Of a DNA stretch of 64,000 nucleotides, positions 43,794 through 52,800 are shown piece by piece. The stretch spans positions 124,001 to 188,000 of the forward strand of contig NZ_JAFMYU010000012.1 of NCBI RefSeq assembly GCF_017353255.1, in the 5' to 3' direction. This DNA is from Fibrella aquatilis. Lineage in GTDB: Bacteria; Bacteroidota; Bacteroidia; Cytophagales; Spirosomataceae. How positions within the stretch are numbered: the stretch's first letter is position 1; every line of letters begins with the position of its first letter. The translations under genes and the position numbers were made by a program. The notes under the pieces were generated by a model that saw nothing but the letters and a program-made list of their open reading frames with translations, was not told where the DNA came from and made no database searches.

Positions 43794-44465
43794 ATGGTTG
43801 GTCGCCACCTTGATATTGCGCTTGATAGGGGGTATTTTCGGATGCACCAGTACGTGTTTACGTGCCAGTACCTGATGCTCGACGATACCGTTTGCCCCGT
43901 GCATTGGCTGCGGGTCGACCTCCGGCGGGTGCAGTTTGGCAAAAGTCAGCGGCAGTTGATCAACCGTAATAAGGCTTTTTCGGTATCCGTAACGCCCCTG
44001 GTGCTGACCCACGAGCTAACCGACCTCTACGCCCGCTACCGCGCCAGTATCGACTTCGACGCGCCCGAATCTATAGAGGCGTCGCTCTTCGACGGTGCAC
44101 CCACCGATAGCAGCGCGTTTGACACCTACGTGATGACCGTCCGCGATGGCGACCGGCTGATTGCGGCGGGCATTTTCGACAGGGGGATGCGGACTATTGC
44201 GGGCATCATGAATGTCTATGACCCCGATTATAAACGCTATAGCCTCGGCAAGTACCTGATGTTGTTAAAAATCAATTTCGCTCAGCAACAGCGCCTCGAC
44301 TATTACTACCCTGGCTATGTGGTGAGCTACTACCCCAAATTCGATTACAAGATTGCCGCCGCCGAATCGGCCACCGAAGTCCTCGACACCACCAACGACC
44401 GGTGGCTACCCTTTTCGTGGGAAACTGTCAAGGAATTGGCTCAGGAATTGATGCGGGAGGATTAA
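43794..44465 (+). CDS. ATE-type aminoacyl-tRNA:protein transferase
   Basis: The 223 residues follow the arginyl/leucyl-tRNA-protein transferase layout. The N-terminal ATE_N-like part has LDRGYFRMHQYVF, then a Cys-containing stretch (FTCQYLMLDDTVCPVHWLRVDL) and FGKSQRQLINRN; the C-terminal ATE_C-like part has GIMNVYDPDYKRYSLGKYLML and YYYPGYVVSYYPKFDYK. Such enzymes add Arg or Leu to N-termini to create degradation signals. The typical CxxC pair is altered to CQYLMLDDTVC, so binding of a metal is uncertain. It starts shortly after an inverted repeat. Confidence 0.8.
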   Translation: MVGRHLDIALDRGYFRMHQYVFTCQYLMLDDTVCPVHWLRVDLRRVQFGKSQRQLINRNKAFSVSVTPLVLTHELTDLYARYRASIDFDAPESIEASLFDGAPTDSSAFDTYVMTVRDGDRLIAAGIFDRGMRTIAGIMNVYDPDYKRYSLGKYLMLLKINFAQQQRLDYYYPGYVVSYYPKFDYKIAAAESATEVLDTTNDRWLPFSWETVKELAQELMRED

Positions 44466-44477
44466 CCTGCTCAACCT

Positions 44478-44485
44478 TACCTTTG
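44478..44485 (+). promoter_or_regulatory. -7 promoter motif for PfkB kinase gene
   Basis: TACCTTTG matches TAnnTTTG; a 23-base leader to the ATG at 44509 follows. Confidence 0.5.
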
Positions 44486-44508
44486 CCGTTTCAATTAAGA
44501 TACACAGC

Positions 44509-45429
44509 ATGAGTTTACTAACGGTTGGGTCCGTGGCGTTCGATGCGCTGGAAACCCCCTTCGGCAAGACCGACAAGATCATTGGCGGGGCCGCCACCTA
44601 CATCACCCTCTCGGCATCGTATTTCACCAAAGACAATAACCTCGTGGCCGTGGTTGGCGACGATTTTCCGCAGTCGATGATCGACACGCTCGTGAGCCAC
44701 GGCGTGAACGTCGACGGGCTGGAGATCAGGAAGGGCGAGAAAACGTTTTTCTGGTCGGGCAAGTACCACGACGACATGAACACCCGCGACACGGTGGAGG
44801 TGCAGTTAAACGTGATGGAGCACTTCGACCCCATTATTCCCGACCAATACCAGGATTGCCAGTACCTGATGCTGGGCAACACCGCCCCGGCCATTCAGCA
44901 CATGGTGGTGAAGCGGATGAAAAACCGGCCCAAGCTGATCGTTTTGGACACGATGAACCTCTGGATCGAGATTGCCAACGCCGACCTGAAAGCCCTGCTC
45001 CGCGACGTAGACGTGCTGGTGCTGAACGACGAAGAAGCACGCCAACTCACCGGCGACTATGCCCTGGTACGCGCCGCCGCCACGATCAAGGCGATGGGGC
45101 CTAAGACGGTGATCATTAAAAAAGGCGAACATGGCGCCCTGCTCTTCCACGAAGATCGAATTTTTGCCGCCCCGGCCCTACCGCTGGAAGAAGTGTTCGA
45201 CCCCACCGGCGCGGGCGACACCTTCGCGGGTGGATTCATCGGCCACCTCGCCAAGACCGACGACATCTCGTTCGACAATATGAAACGCGCCGTCATCTAC
45301 GGATCAGCCATGGCTTCGTTCTGCGTCGAGAAATTCGGAGCCGAACGCATCCTGAACCTATCTAAAGAAGAGATTCAGAACCGCGTCAATGAGTTTGTAA
45401 AGCTTTCAGCGTTTAGCGTGGAAATGTGA
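44509..45429 (+). CDS. PfkB-family sugar/nucleoside kinase
   Basis: A ribokinase-fold enzyme of 306 residues. It begins with the substrate-side motif VGSVAFDALETPFG and GGAATY, and carries the ATP/catalytic motif DPTGAGDTFAGGFIGHL (catalytic Asp in GAGD). KKGEHGALLF is present before it. The substrate cannot be told from sequence; adenosine-, fructose- and ribokinase relatives all share these motifs. It has its own promoter-like motif and is followed by a perfect inverted repeat. Confidence 0.9.
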   Translation: MSLLTVGSVAFDALETPFGKTDKIIGGAATYITLSASYFTKDNNLVAVVGDDFPQSMIDTLVSHGVNVDGLEIRKGEKTFFWSGKYHDDMNTRDTVEVQLNVMEHFDPIIPDQYQDCQYLMLGNTAPAIQHMVVKRMKNRPKLIVLDTMNLWIEIANADLKALLRDVDVLVLNDEEARQLTGDYALVRAAATIKAMGPKTVIIKKGEHGALLFHEDRIFAAPALPLEEVFDPTGAGDTFAGGFIGHLAKTDDISFDNMKRAVIYGSAMASFCVEKFGAERILNLSKEEIQNRVNEFVKLSAFSVEM

Positions 45430-45434
45430 AAGGG

Positions 45435-45540
45435 GTTCAAGGTTTAATGTCTAAGCGGTCCGCCGCCGCGGGTCTAAAGTTGGCTGACGCGAGAAGGTGC
45501 TTGCCGCACCGGCGGACCGCTTAGACATTAAACCTTGAAC
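45435..45540. terminator. 31-bp perfect inverted repeat between convergent genes
   Basis: Arms 45435-45465 and 45510-45540 are perfectly complementary, and the loop again contains a gtctaaagtt word. The position between the convergent PfkB and esterase genes suits a bidirectional terminator. Confidence 0.85.
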
Positions 45541-45545
45541 TCGCT

Positions 45546-46412
45546 TCATTGCTTTTCAAAAAACCGCAACGCTTCCAGGTGCACGTCGATGTCGTGGGGG
45601 TAGTCGTGTTTACCGCCGATGACTTTTAGGAGGACCACGTCGGGTTTGCCGGGAGCGTGGTAGGCGTAGCGTTCAATGGTGCGGCCATCGGTGGGGTCGG
45701 TGTCGGGGAGTTTTTCCAGGGTCGGCTGGCCGCTGTATTGTGCCAAATCAGCCCAATAGGCCAGGGTACGGTCGGTGGAAAGCACGTTACCCATGTTCAT
45801 GTTTTTACCCAGAATGACTGGGCCGCCGTTGTAGGGATTGATGGGGTCCTGGGTGCCGTTGATGATCATTATTGCCACGGGTTGGCCCGTTGCCACGCAG
45901 TCGGAATTGGTAGAATCGGGCAGGTTGGCAATGATGGCGGTGATAGCCCGGAAGGCATCAGGCATGGTCATGGCCAGTTTGTAGGTCATATGTCCCCCAC
46001 CCGACGTACCTACGGCAAAGACCCGTTTGGTATCTACGTCATACCGTTTTTTTAGCCGCTGAATCATGCCGTCGAAAAAGGCCTGCTCGTCAACGTCTTC
46101 TACGTTGGCCTGCGCGGGCGACGCTTTGCGGCACTCATTCCAGAAGTTTTTATAGCCATTTGGGTACACCACCAGCGTATTAGTAGCGCGCGCGGTGCTA
46201 TCCATCGCCACCGCAGCCTGCATCATCTGCTGCCCATTGCCACCCGATCCATGCAACACAAAAACAAGGCTTGGCTTCCGCAGGGGGCTGGTTGGCGTAT
46301 TGTACTGAAACGATCGGTAATGCCCCTCAATCAGCACCGAATCACTGACGATCTGTGCGCGCGAATGACTGATTATCAGGGATATAAATACGAGGAACAG
46401 ATATTGTTTCAT
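45546..46412 (-). CDS. Exported esterase of the PHB-depolymerase type
   Basis: A signal peptide (MKQYLFLVFISLIISHSRAQ) is followed by an alpha/beta-hydrolase of the poly(3-hydroxybutyrate) depolymerase/LpqC family. The oxyanion region is LVFVLHGSGGNGQQM, the nucleophile elbow VGTSGGGHMTYKLA (Gly-x-Ser-x-Gly), the acid near NGTQDPINPY and the final His in GGKHDYPHD. It may cleave feruloyl or acyl esters. The Met at 46412 is chosen because the longer frame adds an unlikely basic leader. Confidence 0.85.
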   Translation of the reverse strand: MKQYLFLVFISLIISHSRAQIVSDSVLIEGHYRSFQYNTPTSPLRKPSLVFVLHGSGGNGQQMMQAAVAMDSTARATNTLVVYPNGYKNFWNECRKASPAQANVEDVDEQAFFDGMIQRLKKRYDVDTKRVFAVGTSGGGHMTYKLAMTMPDAFRAITAIIANLPDSTNSDCVATGQPVAIMIINGTQDPINPYNGGPVILGKNMNMGNVLSTDRTLAYWADLAQYSGQPTLEKLPDTDPTDGRTIERYAYHAPGKPDVVLLKVIGGKHDYPHDIDVHLEALRFFEKQ

Positions 46413-46467
46413 GGAGCAAAGGGTTGGTTTGACTTTTTTTAACATATATGTGTAGCTTCATGCTGTA

Positions 46468-46587
46468 GGCTACGCGCTTTAGGCCCTTCGACAAGCTCAG
46501 GGTGACAGGGAAGTTGACTCATGTTCACTAGCTTGATTCAACGTCGTTGTCACCCTGAGCTTGTCGAAGGGCCTAAAGCGCGTAGCC
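46468..46587. repeat. 40-bp perfect inverted repeat (cttcgacaagctcagggtg type)
   Basis: Arms 46468-46507 and 46548-46587 are perfectly complementary over 40 bases. The core cccttcgacaagctcaggg is a sequence I recall from intergenic repeats in many unrelated bacteria; this recollection was not checked. It lies upstream of the esterase and at the 3' end of the OPT transporter. Confidence 0.9.
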
Positions 46588-46595
46588 ATAACTCT

Positions 46596-48626
46596 CTATT
46601 CCCGTTTACTCACCCCAATTCGGCCAAGCATGACGGCCAAGCCGACGAAGGCCAGCGCGCCCAGCAACATGTAGCCGCCTTCGCCCAGGGCACCGGCCAG
46701 GGCGGGTTCGAGCGAGAGCTTGGCTAAGGAGTTAAACACGTTGTCGTTAACAGACAGCAGGGCCACCAGCACCCCCGCCAGCGCACCACCTGCTACGAGG
46801 CCCGTGGCAAAGAGATTACCCCGGCTGAGGTCTTCGTCTTCGGCCGATTTATTGGCACTCTTGGTTCGCCAGTCGGTGAAGGCTTTCACGCAGCCACCAG
46901 CGAAAATGGGCAAGGTGGTCGACAGCGGCAGGTAGAGACCCACCGCGAAGGCCAGCGCACTCACGCCCACCAGTTCAAACACAAACGCCAGCACGGCCCC
47001 CACCAGCACAAACTGCCAGTCGAGGTTGAACGAGAGCAGGCCTTTGATGAGCGTGGCCATGAGCGTACCCTGCGGGGCCGGAAACTTGTCGGTGCCAATG
47101 GCGTGGGTGACGCCCTTCGCCACGAGGTCGGGCGTGGGGATGTCGAGGAGTTTGACCGTGGCCCCCACCACCAGCGACGATACCACCACGCCCACCAGCA
47201 GGGCCAGTTGCTGCGACCGGGGGGTGGCCCCCACCAGGTAGCCCGTCTTTAGATCCTGCGAGGTGGCCCCGGCGTTGGCAGCGGCCACGCAGATGAGGCT
47301 ACCCACTACCAACACGGCAGGTTCGTAGGTACGTCCCGTGAGGCCTATGCCAATGAATATCAGGGCCGTACCCATAATGGTGGCGATGGTCATGCCCGAC
47401 ACCGGCGACGAACTTGACCCGATCAGGCCCACAATGCGGCTGGCTACGGTGACGAAAAAGAAGCCAAACACCAGCACCAGAATGGCAATCAACAGCTTGG
47501 TCAGGTAGGTGTCGCCGGGAATTTGGGGGAGCAGTACCATCAGCAGAGCCAGTACCACGCAGCCGATGACCACAAACCGGCCACTCAACTCACGGTCGGT
47601 ACGTAGCACACCACCGGGCTGCCCGGCCAGTTCGGCATTAGAACCAGTCCCTTTGCCAATGGAGGCTTTGAACGACGAAACAATCGTTGGAATGGTTTTC
47701 AGCAGGGTCATAAAACCACCCGCCGTAACGGCCCCCGCCCCGATCTGACGGATATAGGCACGGTAGATGGCGGCGGCGGTGTCGGTAAAGGTTTTGGTTT
47801 CGGGGTGCCAGCCGCCGGGACCGCCCGCTTTGGTGAGGTCGGCCAGGTAGCCGAGCTTGTTTAGTTGTAGCGCAATGGTTTCGCCGGGAACGACAGAGGC
47901 CAGCAGCGGAATAATGCCCAGCCACGCCAGGAAACCGCCCCCCACCAGCACCGCCGATATGCGAAAACCGATGATGTAGCCCACACCCAGGTACTCTGGC
48001 GTGATCTCGCCCGCCACCTGCGCCGAGGGAAAATACCGGTTCGCCTGCTTTGTGGCCCAGACCGGCACTTCAGCAATAATGTGCAATACTTTTTGCAACG
48101 CGGCATACAAAAAAGCCACCCCCAGGCCCAGATAAGCCGTTTTGGCAAAGTCGCCGCCTTTTTCACCCGCAATCAACACCGACGCACAGGCCGTGCCTTC
48201 GGGGTAAGGCAGGGTGTCGTGTTCCTGCACAATCAGCGACCGGCGCAGGGGCACCATCATGAGTGTGCCTACCAGCCCGCCCACAATAGCCAGGGTCAGA
48301 ATGGTCCAGTAATTGAAAAAGTCGGCCGAGGCCCCGTCGGTGAGAAACAGGAAGCCGGGCATGGTAAACACCACCCCCGAAGCAATGCTTTCGCCTGCCG
48401 AACCGGTGGTCTGGATGATGTTGTTTTCGAGGATAGTGGTGCCCAAAAACCGCCTACCCAACGAGATCGCCAGCACGGAAATGGGGATGGATGCCGACAC
48501 CGACAGGCCCGCTTTGAGGGACAGATAGACCGTGGCGGCCCCGAAGAGTACGCCAAAGAGCGCACCCACGATAACGGCCTTCACCGAAAGCTCGGCGGGC
48601 GATTCAGACGCAGGAATGTAGGACAA
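46596..48626 (-). CDS. OPT-family oligopeptide transporter
   Basis: The 676 residues form about 14-16 hydrophobic helices characteristic of the OPT family of proton-coupled transporters. Family-like features are the N-terminal AVIVGALFGVLFGAATVYLSLK segment, the NIIQTTGSAGESIASGVVF motif, and the FDTEGTA-like LPYPEGTACASVL loop. Substrates could be oligopeptides or metal chelates. The start is a TTG at 48626 giving MSYIPASESPAEL, with no ATG near; a word-repeat (tttaaagtttgatgtct) lies directly upstream. Confidence 0.9.
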   Translation of the reverse strand: MSYIPASESPAELSVKAVIVGALFGVLFGAATVYLSLKAGLSVSASIPISVLAISLGRRFLGTTILENNIIQTTGSAGESIASGVVFTMPGFLFLTDGASADFFNYWTILTLAIVGGLVGTLMMVPLRRSLIVQEHDTLPYPEGTACASVLIAGEKGGDFAKTAYLGLGVAFLYAALQKVLHIIAEVPVWATKQANRYFPSAQVAGEITPEYLGVGYIIGFRISAVLVGGGFLAWLGIIPLLASVVPGETIALQLNKLGYLADLTKAGGPGGWHPETKTFTDTAAAIYRAYIRQIGAGAVTAGGFMTLLKTIPTIVSSFKASIGKGTGSNAELAGQPGGVLRTDRELSGRFVVIGCVVLALLMVLLPQIPGDTYLTKLLIAILVLVFGFFFVTVASRIVGLIGSSSSPVSGMTIATIMGTALIFIGIGLTGRTYEPAVLVVGSLICVAAANAGATSQDLKTGYLVGATPRSQQLALLVGVVVSSLVVGATVKLLDIPTPDLVAKGVTHAIGTDKFPAPQGTLMATLIKGLLSFNLDWQFVLVGAVLAFVFELVGVSALAFAVGLYLPLSTTLPIFAGGCVKAFTDWRTKSANKSAEDEDLSRGNLFATGLVAGGALAGVLVALLSVNDNVFNSLAKLSLEPALAGALGEGGYMLLGALAFVGLAVMLGRIGVSKRE

Positions 48627-48749
48627 GGAGGAAGGCGTTTAAAGTTTGATGTCTAAAGTTTAAAGTTGGTTCGGCTTGTGGTAATTCCAAGCGAATGCAA
48701 TGCAACTTGGTGCATCAAAAATGCATCGTTTAGTCATCCGCGCTTTCCT

Positions 48750-49799
48750 ATGAAAAAGCTACCCTTTATTTTACTACCCCTGCTGATCGCTTGTCATACA
48801 GCCACAGTGACCCCGGCACCCGTGGCCCCGACGTATGATTTTGCTGCTGTTGATCAGCTCGTTACGGCCAACATTGGCCTGTACAATAACAACGTGATGG
48901 TGTTGGTGTCGCAGAATGGGCAGATCATTTACCGAAAAAATATTGTTTTCGACGAGACTACGTCGCGCAGTATTGCATCGGCCTCGAAATGGCTGTCGGG
49001 TGCGGTGATTATGACGCTAGTAGATGAGCAGAAAGTAGCCCTCAACGATACGCTGGGCAAGTTTCTGCCCATTTTCACGAAGTATAGAAAAGGCGGCATC
49101 ACCATCCGGCAGTTGTTTTCGCACACCTCCGGCTTTCCCGGCGACTCGCCGCAGGGCTACGAAAACAGCCGACTGCTTAGTCTTGCGCAAGCCGTAGATT
49201 CACTGGCCGTCTACACTAAACTAATTAATCCACCGGGAACAGCCTTTTATTATGGCGGGGTAGGTATGCACATTGCCGGGCGGGTAGCCGAGGTGGTGTC
49301 GGGCAAGTCATGGCAGGCGCTTTTCAACGAAAAAATTGGTACACCCTGTGCACTTGTAGCTACATATAACCCAGGCAATCCAACTAACCCGCTTATTGGC
49401 GGTGGCGTGGTCACGTCGGCACGGAGCTATCTGAATTTTCTGGAGATGCTGGTGAACAATGGCCTTTACAATGGCAAACGGGTGCTGAGCGAAGCTGCCG
49501 TGAAGACCCTGGTTACTGACCAGACCAACGCCGCTACGATCCAGTATACGCCCTACCCGGCCAACCCCTATTCGCCCTACAAAACGGCACCCGTGCGCTA
49601 CGGTATCGGCAACTGGCTCGACGTAGTCGATGGCTCCGGGACCGTCATTGAAAGCAGCAGCCCCGGCGCGTTTGGTACGCACCCCTGGATCAACTACAAA
49701 ACCAAGACCGCCGGTATCATTTTCACGATGGCCGATTTCAAAACCTCCCAACCCGCCAGTCTTCAAATCCGTGAAGCCATCCGGGGCATTGTCAACTGA
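48750..49799 (+). CDS. Serine hydrolase lipoprotein (beta-lactamase class C fold)
   Basis: A lipobox (LLPLLIAC) precedes a class C beta-lactamase/esterase domain. The SxxK nucleophile motif is in SIASASKWLSGAV, the second Tyr motif in FYYGGVGMHIAGRV, and the glycine turn near FGTHPWINY. Members include D-aminopeptidases, esterases and PBP-like proteins; no specific activity can be named. The ATG at 48750 gives a proper signal peptide, whereas the longer frame from 48666 starts in the repeat upstream. The divergent OPT gene shares the intergenic region. Confidence 0.87.
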   Translation: MKKLPFILLPLLIACHTATVTPAPVAPTYDFAAVDQLVTANIGLYNNNVMVLVSQNGQIIYRKNIVFDETTSRSIASASKWLSGAVIMTLVDEQKVALNDTLGKFLPIFTKYRKGGITIRQLFSHTSGFPGDSPQGYENSRLLSLAQAVDSLAVYTKLINPPGTAFYYGGVGMHIAGRVAEVVSGKSWQALFNEKIGTPCALVATYNPGNPTNPLIGGGVVTSARSYLNFLEMLVNNGLYNGKRVLSEAAVKTLVTDQTNAATIQYTPYPANPYSPYKTAPVRYGIGNWLDVVDGSGTVIESSSPGAFGTHPWINYKTKTAGIIFTMADFKTSQPASLQIREAIRGIVN

Positions 49800-49835
49800 G
49801 TTCATAGTTGGCTTGTTCCAGCGAATCGTCTGGTA

Positions 49836-52800
49836 CTACAGCCCATGCCGGATGGATGCGCCGGGGCTGACTTTCAGCCTGCCCGTGGCTTCATACATCA
49901 ACTGTTGCACCTGCCCGGCATAGTTGGCTGGCACCGTAACGAGATGCCGCAGCAGTACCGTACTTCCCGCTGTAGGCACGCAGGCACAGGACCAGGTATT
50001 GGGACTGGTCCACAAACCAGCCACCACACTGCGAATGCGGTCGTCAGTGAGCGTAAAGGAACTGGTTGTCTGGTAGCCCGATCCACCCGCGCATAACCCC
50101 CGCACCTGCCAGTCGTAGGCAACGCCCATTGTAAGGCCAGTAAGCACGTAGGCTGTGGCGGTTAGGTTTGAAACGGTGGTCCAGGCGTTGGTGCCCGACA
50201 CCCGCCATTGCAGTTCGTAGGCCACGTTTTCGCTGGTAGCCGCCCAGCGCAGCCGCGCCGACGACGCCGTTTTTTGGTCAACGAGATGCCCCACCGGTGG
50301 CACACAGGCTGTTTGGAAGCTATAGGTATCCCCAAAGGCAGGCTGACATTCGTTACGTAGCTGATAGACGTAGGTGGTATTGTTGGTCAGACCAGTGAGT
50401 GAAAAGGGCAGGGCGCTCCCCGTTGCCAACAGCCAGTTGCTATTGCCCTGCGGACGGTACCGAATGGTATACTGACCAATAGAGCCCGAACTACTGAATG
50501 ACAATTGTACCGACGTTGACGCGGGATTGGTAGCCGTGCCACCGTAGAGCGTTGTGGCAGGGCAGCTTAACTGAAATGATGGTCCCACCACCGCCGGGTC
50601 GTCGGGTTGGGTACAGACTGTGCGGAGTTGCCATTCGTAGGTGATGTTGGGCAACAGACCCGTTAGCTTATACGAATCGGTAACGCCAGGGACGGTGGTC
50701 CAGGTAGAGGCACCTTTTACCCGCCATTGCAGCGTGTAGACCGCCCCGCCGCCTGTCCAGTACAGGAACGCCTGGTTGCGCGTCAGGTCGGGCATGTAGG
50801 TTGATGCCTGCAAAGCGGACGGTGCCGCGCATTGCGTAGCGAAGTAAGCAGCACCGCTAAAAATCAGTGGGCTTATGCATTCAGTTGCCACGGCCCATTC
50901 ATAGACGTTGTTGGGCAGCAGGCCAACGAGTGCATAAGTCGCGCTGGTTATACCCGTTACCGTGGTCCAGGTGGTCGTGCCCGTCAGGCGATAGCGAACC
51001 GTATACTGGCCACCTGGTATCAGACTTCGCCACGACAACTGGGCGGTGGTACGGGTAACAGGCGCGCTCAGAAGCTGGTCGGGAGGCAGGCAAACCGTCC
51101 GGAAAAACAAGGAAGCCAGTGTACCCGTTTCGCAGGATGTTTGCAGCCGCCATTCATACAACGTACTGGCTGTCAAGCCAGTTAATTTGTAGGTCGTCGC
51201 CGTCGTACTGAGCGGTACGGACGTCCAGGTGGTGGCTCCAGCCACTCGCCACAGCACGGTTTGCGACGCAACAGGGCTGGCCCAGGACCAACTCAGCAGG
51301 GCATCGGTACCGGTGGTATACTGAACCGTGCCGGTAGCCGATGGACATGTCATATACGCGGTCGCTTCGGGGCTGTAGGTAAGGCTGCCGTCGGCTTCGG
51401 TCACGTAGATACGGAGTTTATAAACGCCCACCGGCTTCAGATTCTGAAGCTGATATTTCGTCGCGGTGAGCAGGCCCGTGCTGAGCCAGTTAGGACTAGC
51501 GTCTTCGCGCCACTGCAACACATACGGTTTATTGTCAACACCTTCTATCTGGGTTGTGAGGGCGCCTGTGCCTGTAGACTGAACATACACACGAGGTGAA
51601 TTAGTGGTGGTTGACTGCGTATTGAATATGGTGCTGCTAGCCGACGACCGGTCTGTGGCCGAACAAACCGACTGCCAGCTTGCGTCGTAGGTCAGGGTTG
51701 GGCTTAAGCCCGTCAGGCTCAGCACCGTGCCCGACATTGCCGTCACCACAGACCAGGCGTTGGTGCCTGCTACCCGCCATTTGAACTCAAAAACGGGGTT
51801 TCCGGTGGCAGGTGTCCAGCTTACCGTCACCGATTGAGGCGAGTTTCGGATGAAACTAACAGAAACCGGCGATGGACACTGGGTTGTGAAATAGTTGGTC
51901 CCGTACCAGGTTGCCCCAGTGCATGTGCTGCGACTCCGGTATTCGTAGCCCGAACCAGGACGCAAATTGGGTAACGTCAGGGTGTTTCCCGGTAAGCCCG
52001 CCAATAACGTCCAGGGAACTGAACCCGCCAGGCGATACTGAACATCAACACTGGGGGCGTCGGCTGGCTGACTCCAGGTGAGTGTAGCCTGATTGTACCC
52101 GACCTCATTCGCTACCACACCACCGGTCAGGGAGCAGGCCAGCCGGAAAGGTTGAGCGGTGGAATAAGTTACGGAATAGGGTGCGCCACAATCAGAGCCA
52201 ACGCGCCATTCATAATCGGTGTTGTTGGTCAGGCCCGTGAGCGATATTGTCGAGGTTGCGCCTGCCTCACCAGCCACGGGGATGGTGGTCCAGGTACCCG
52301 CGTCCACGGCCCGCCACTGCACCTGATGCATACCCGTTATGTTAGCCTGCCACGACAGGCTGGCCGTTGTACCCCTTGCCTCTGTGACAAGGTTGGTGGG
52401 CCGCGGGCAGGTTAGATACAGGCTGGCCGTAGCGTAATTTGTTGTGGCACACGTACCGCCAACCCGACACTCATAGGTCTGGCCGGGGGTCAGGTTGGGG
52501 ATGGTATAGCTGTAGCGTACTTGTTTGACATTCGTGTTTTGGTAGGATGCATTTACATAAATACCTGTCAATGAGATAGTTTTCGAGACCCATGCGGTAG
52601 CTCCAGCTACGTGATAGTCAACGACATAGGTATCTGTCAGTGGTGGGTACGCCTGATAGCTGTCGACTATCCAACTCATGGTCAGCGACGAAATCGTGGG
52701 CTGGCTAAGATTCAGGCTTGACCCGAAATAGCAGGCCGTTTGGGCGGTGGTGGTCGGGGAGAAATCGCTCTGCCTGGTTGTTGAACAAAACTGCCGGACC

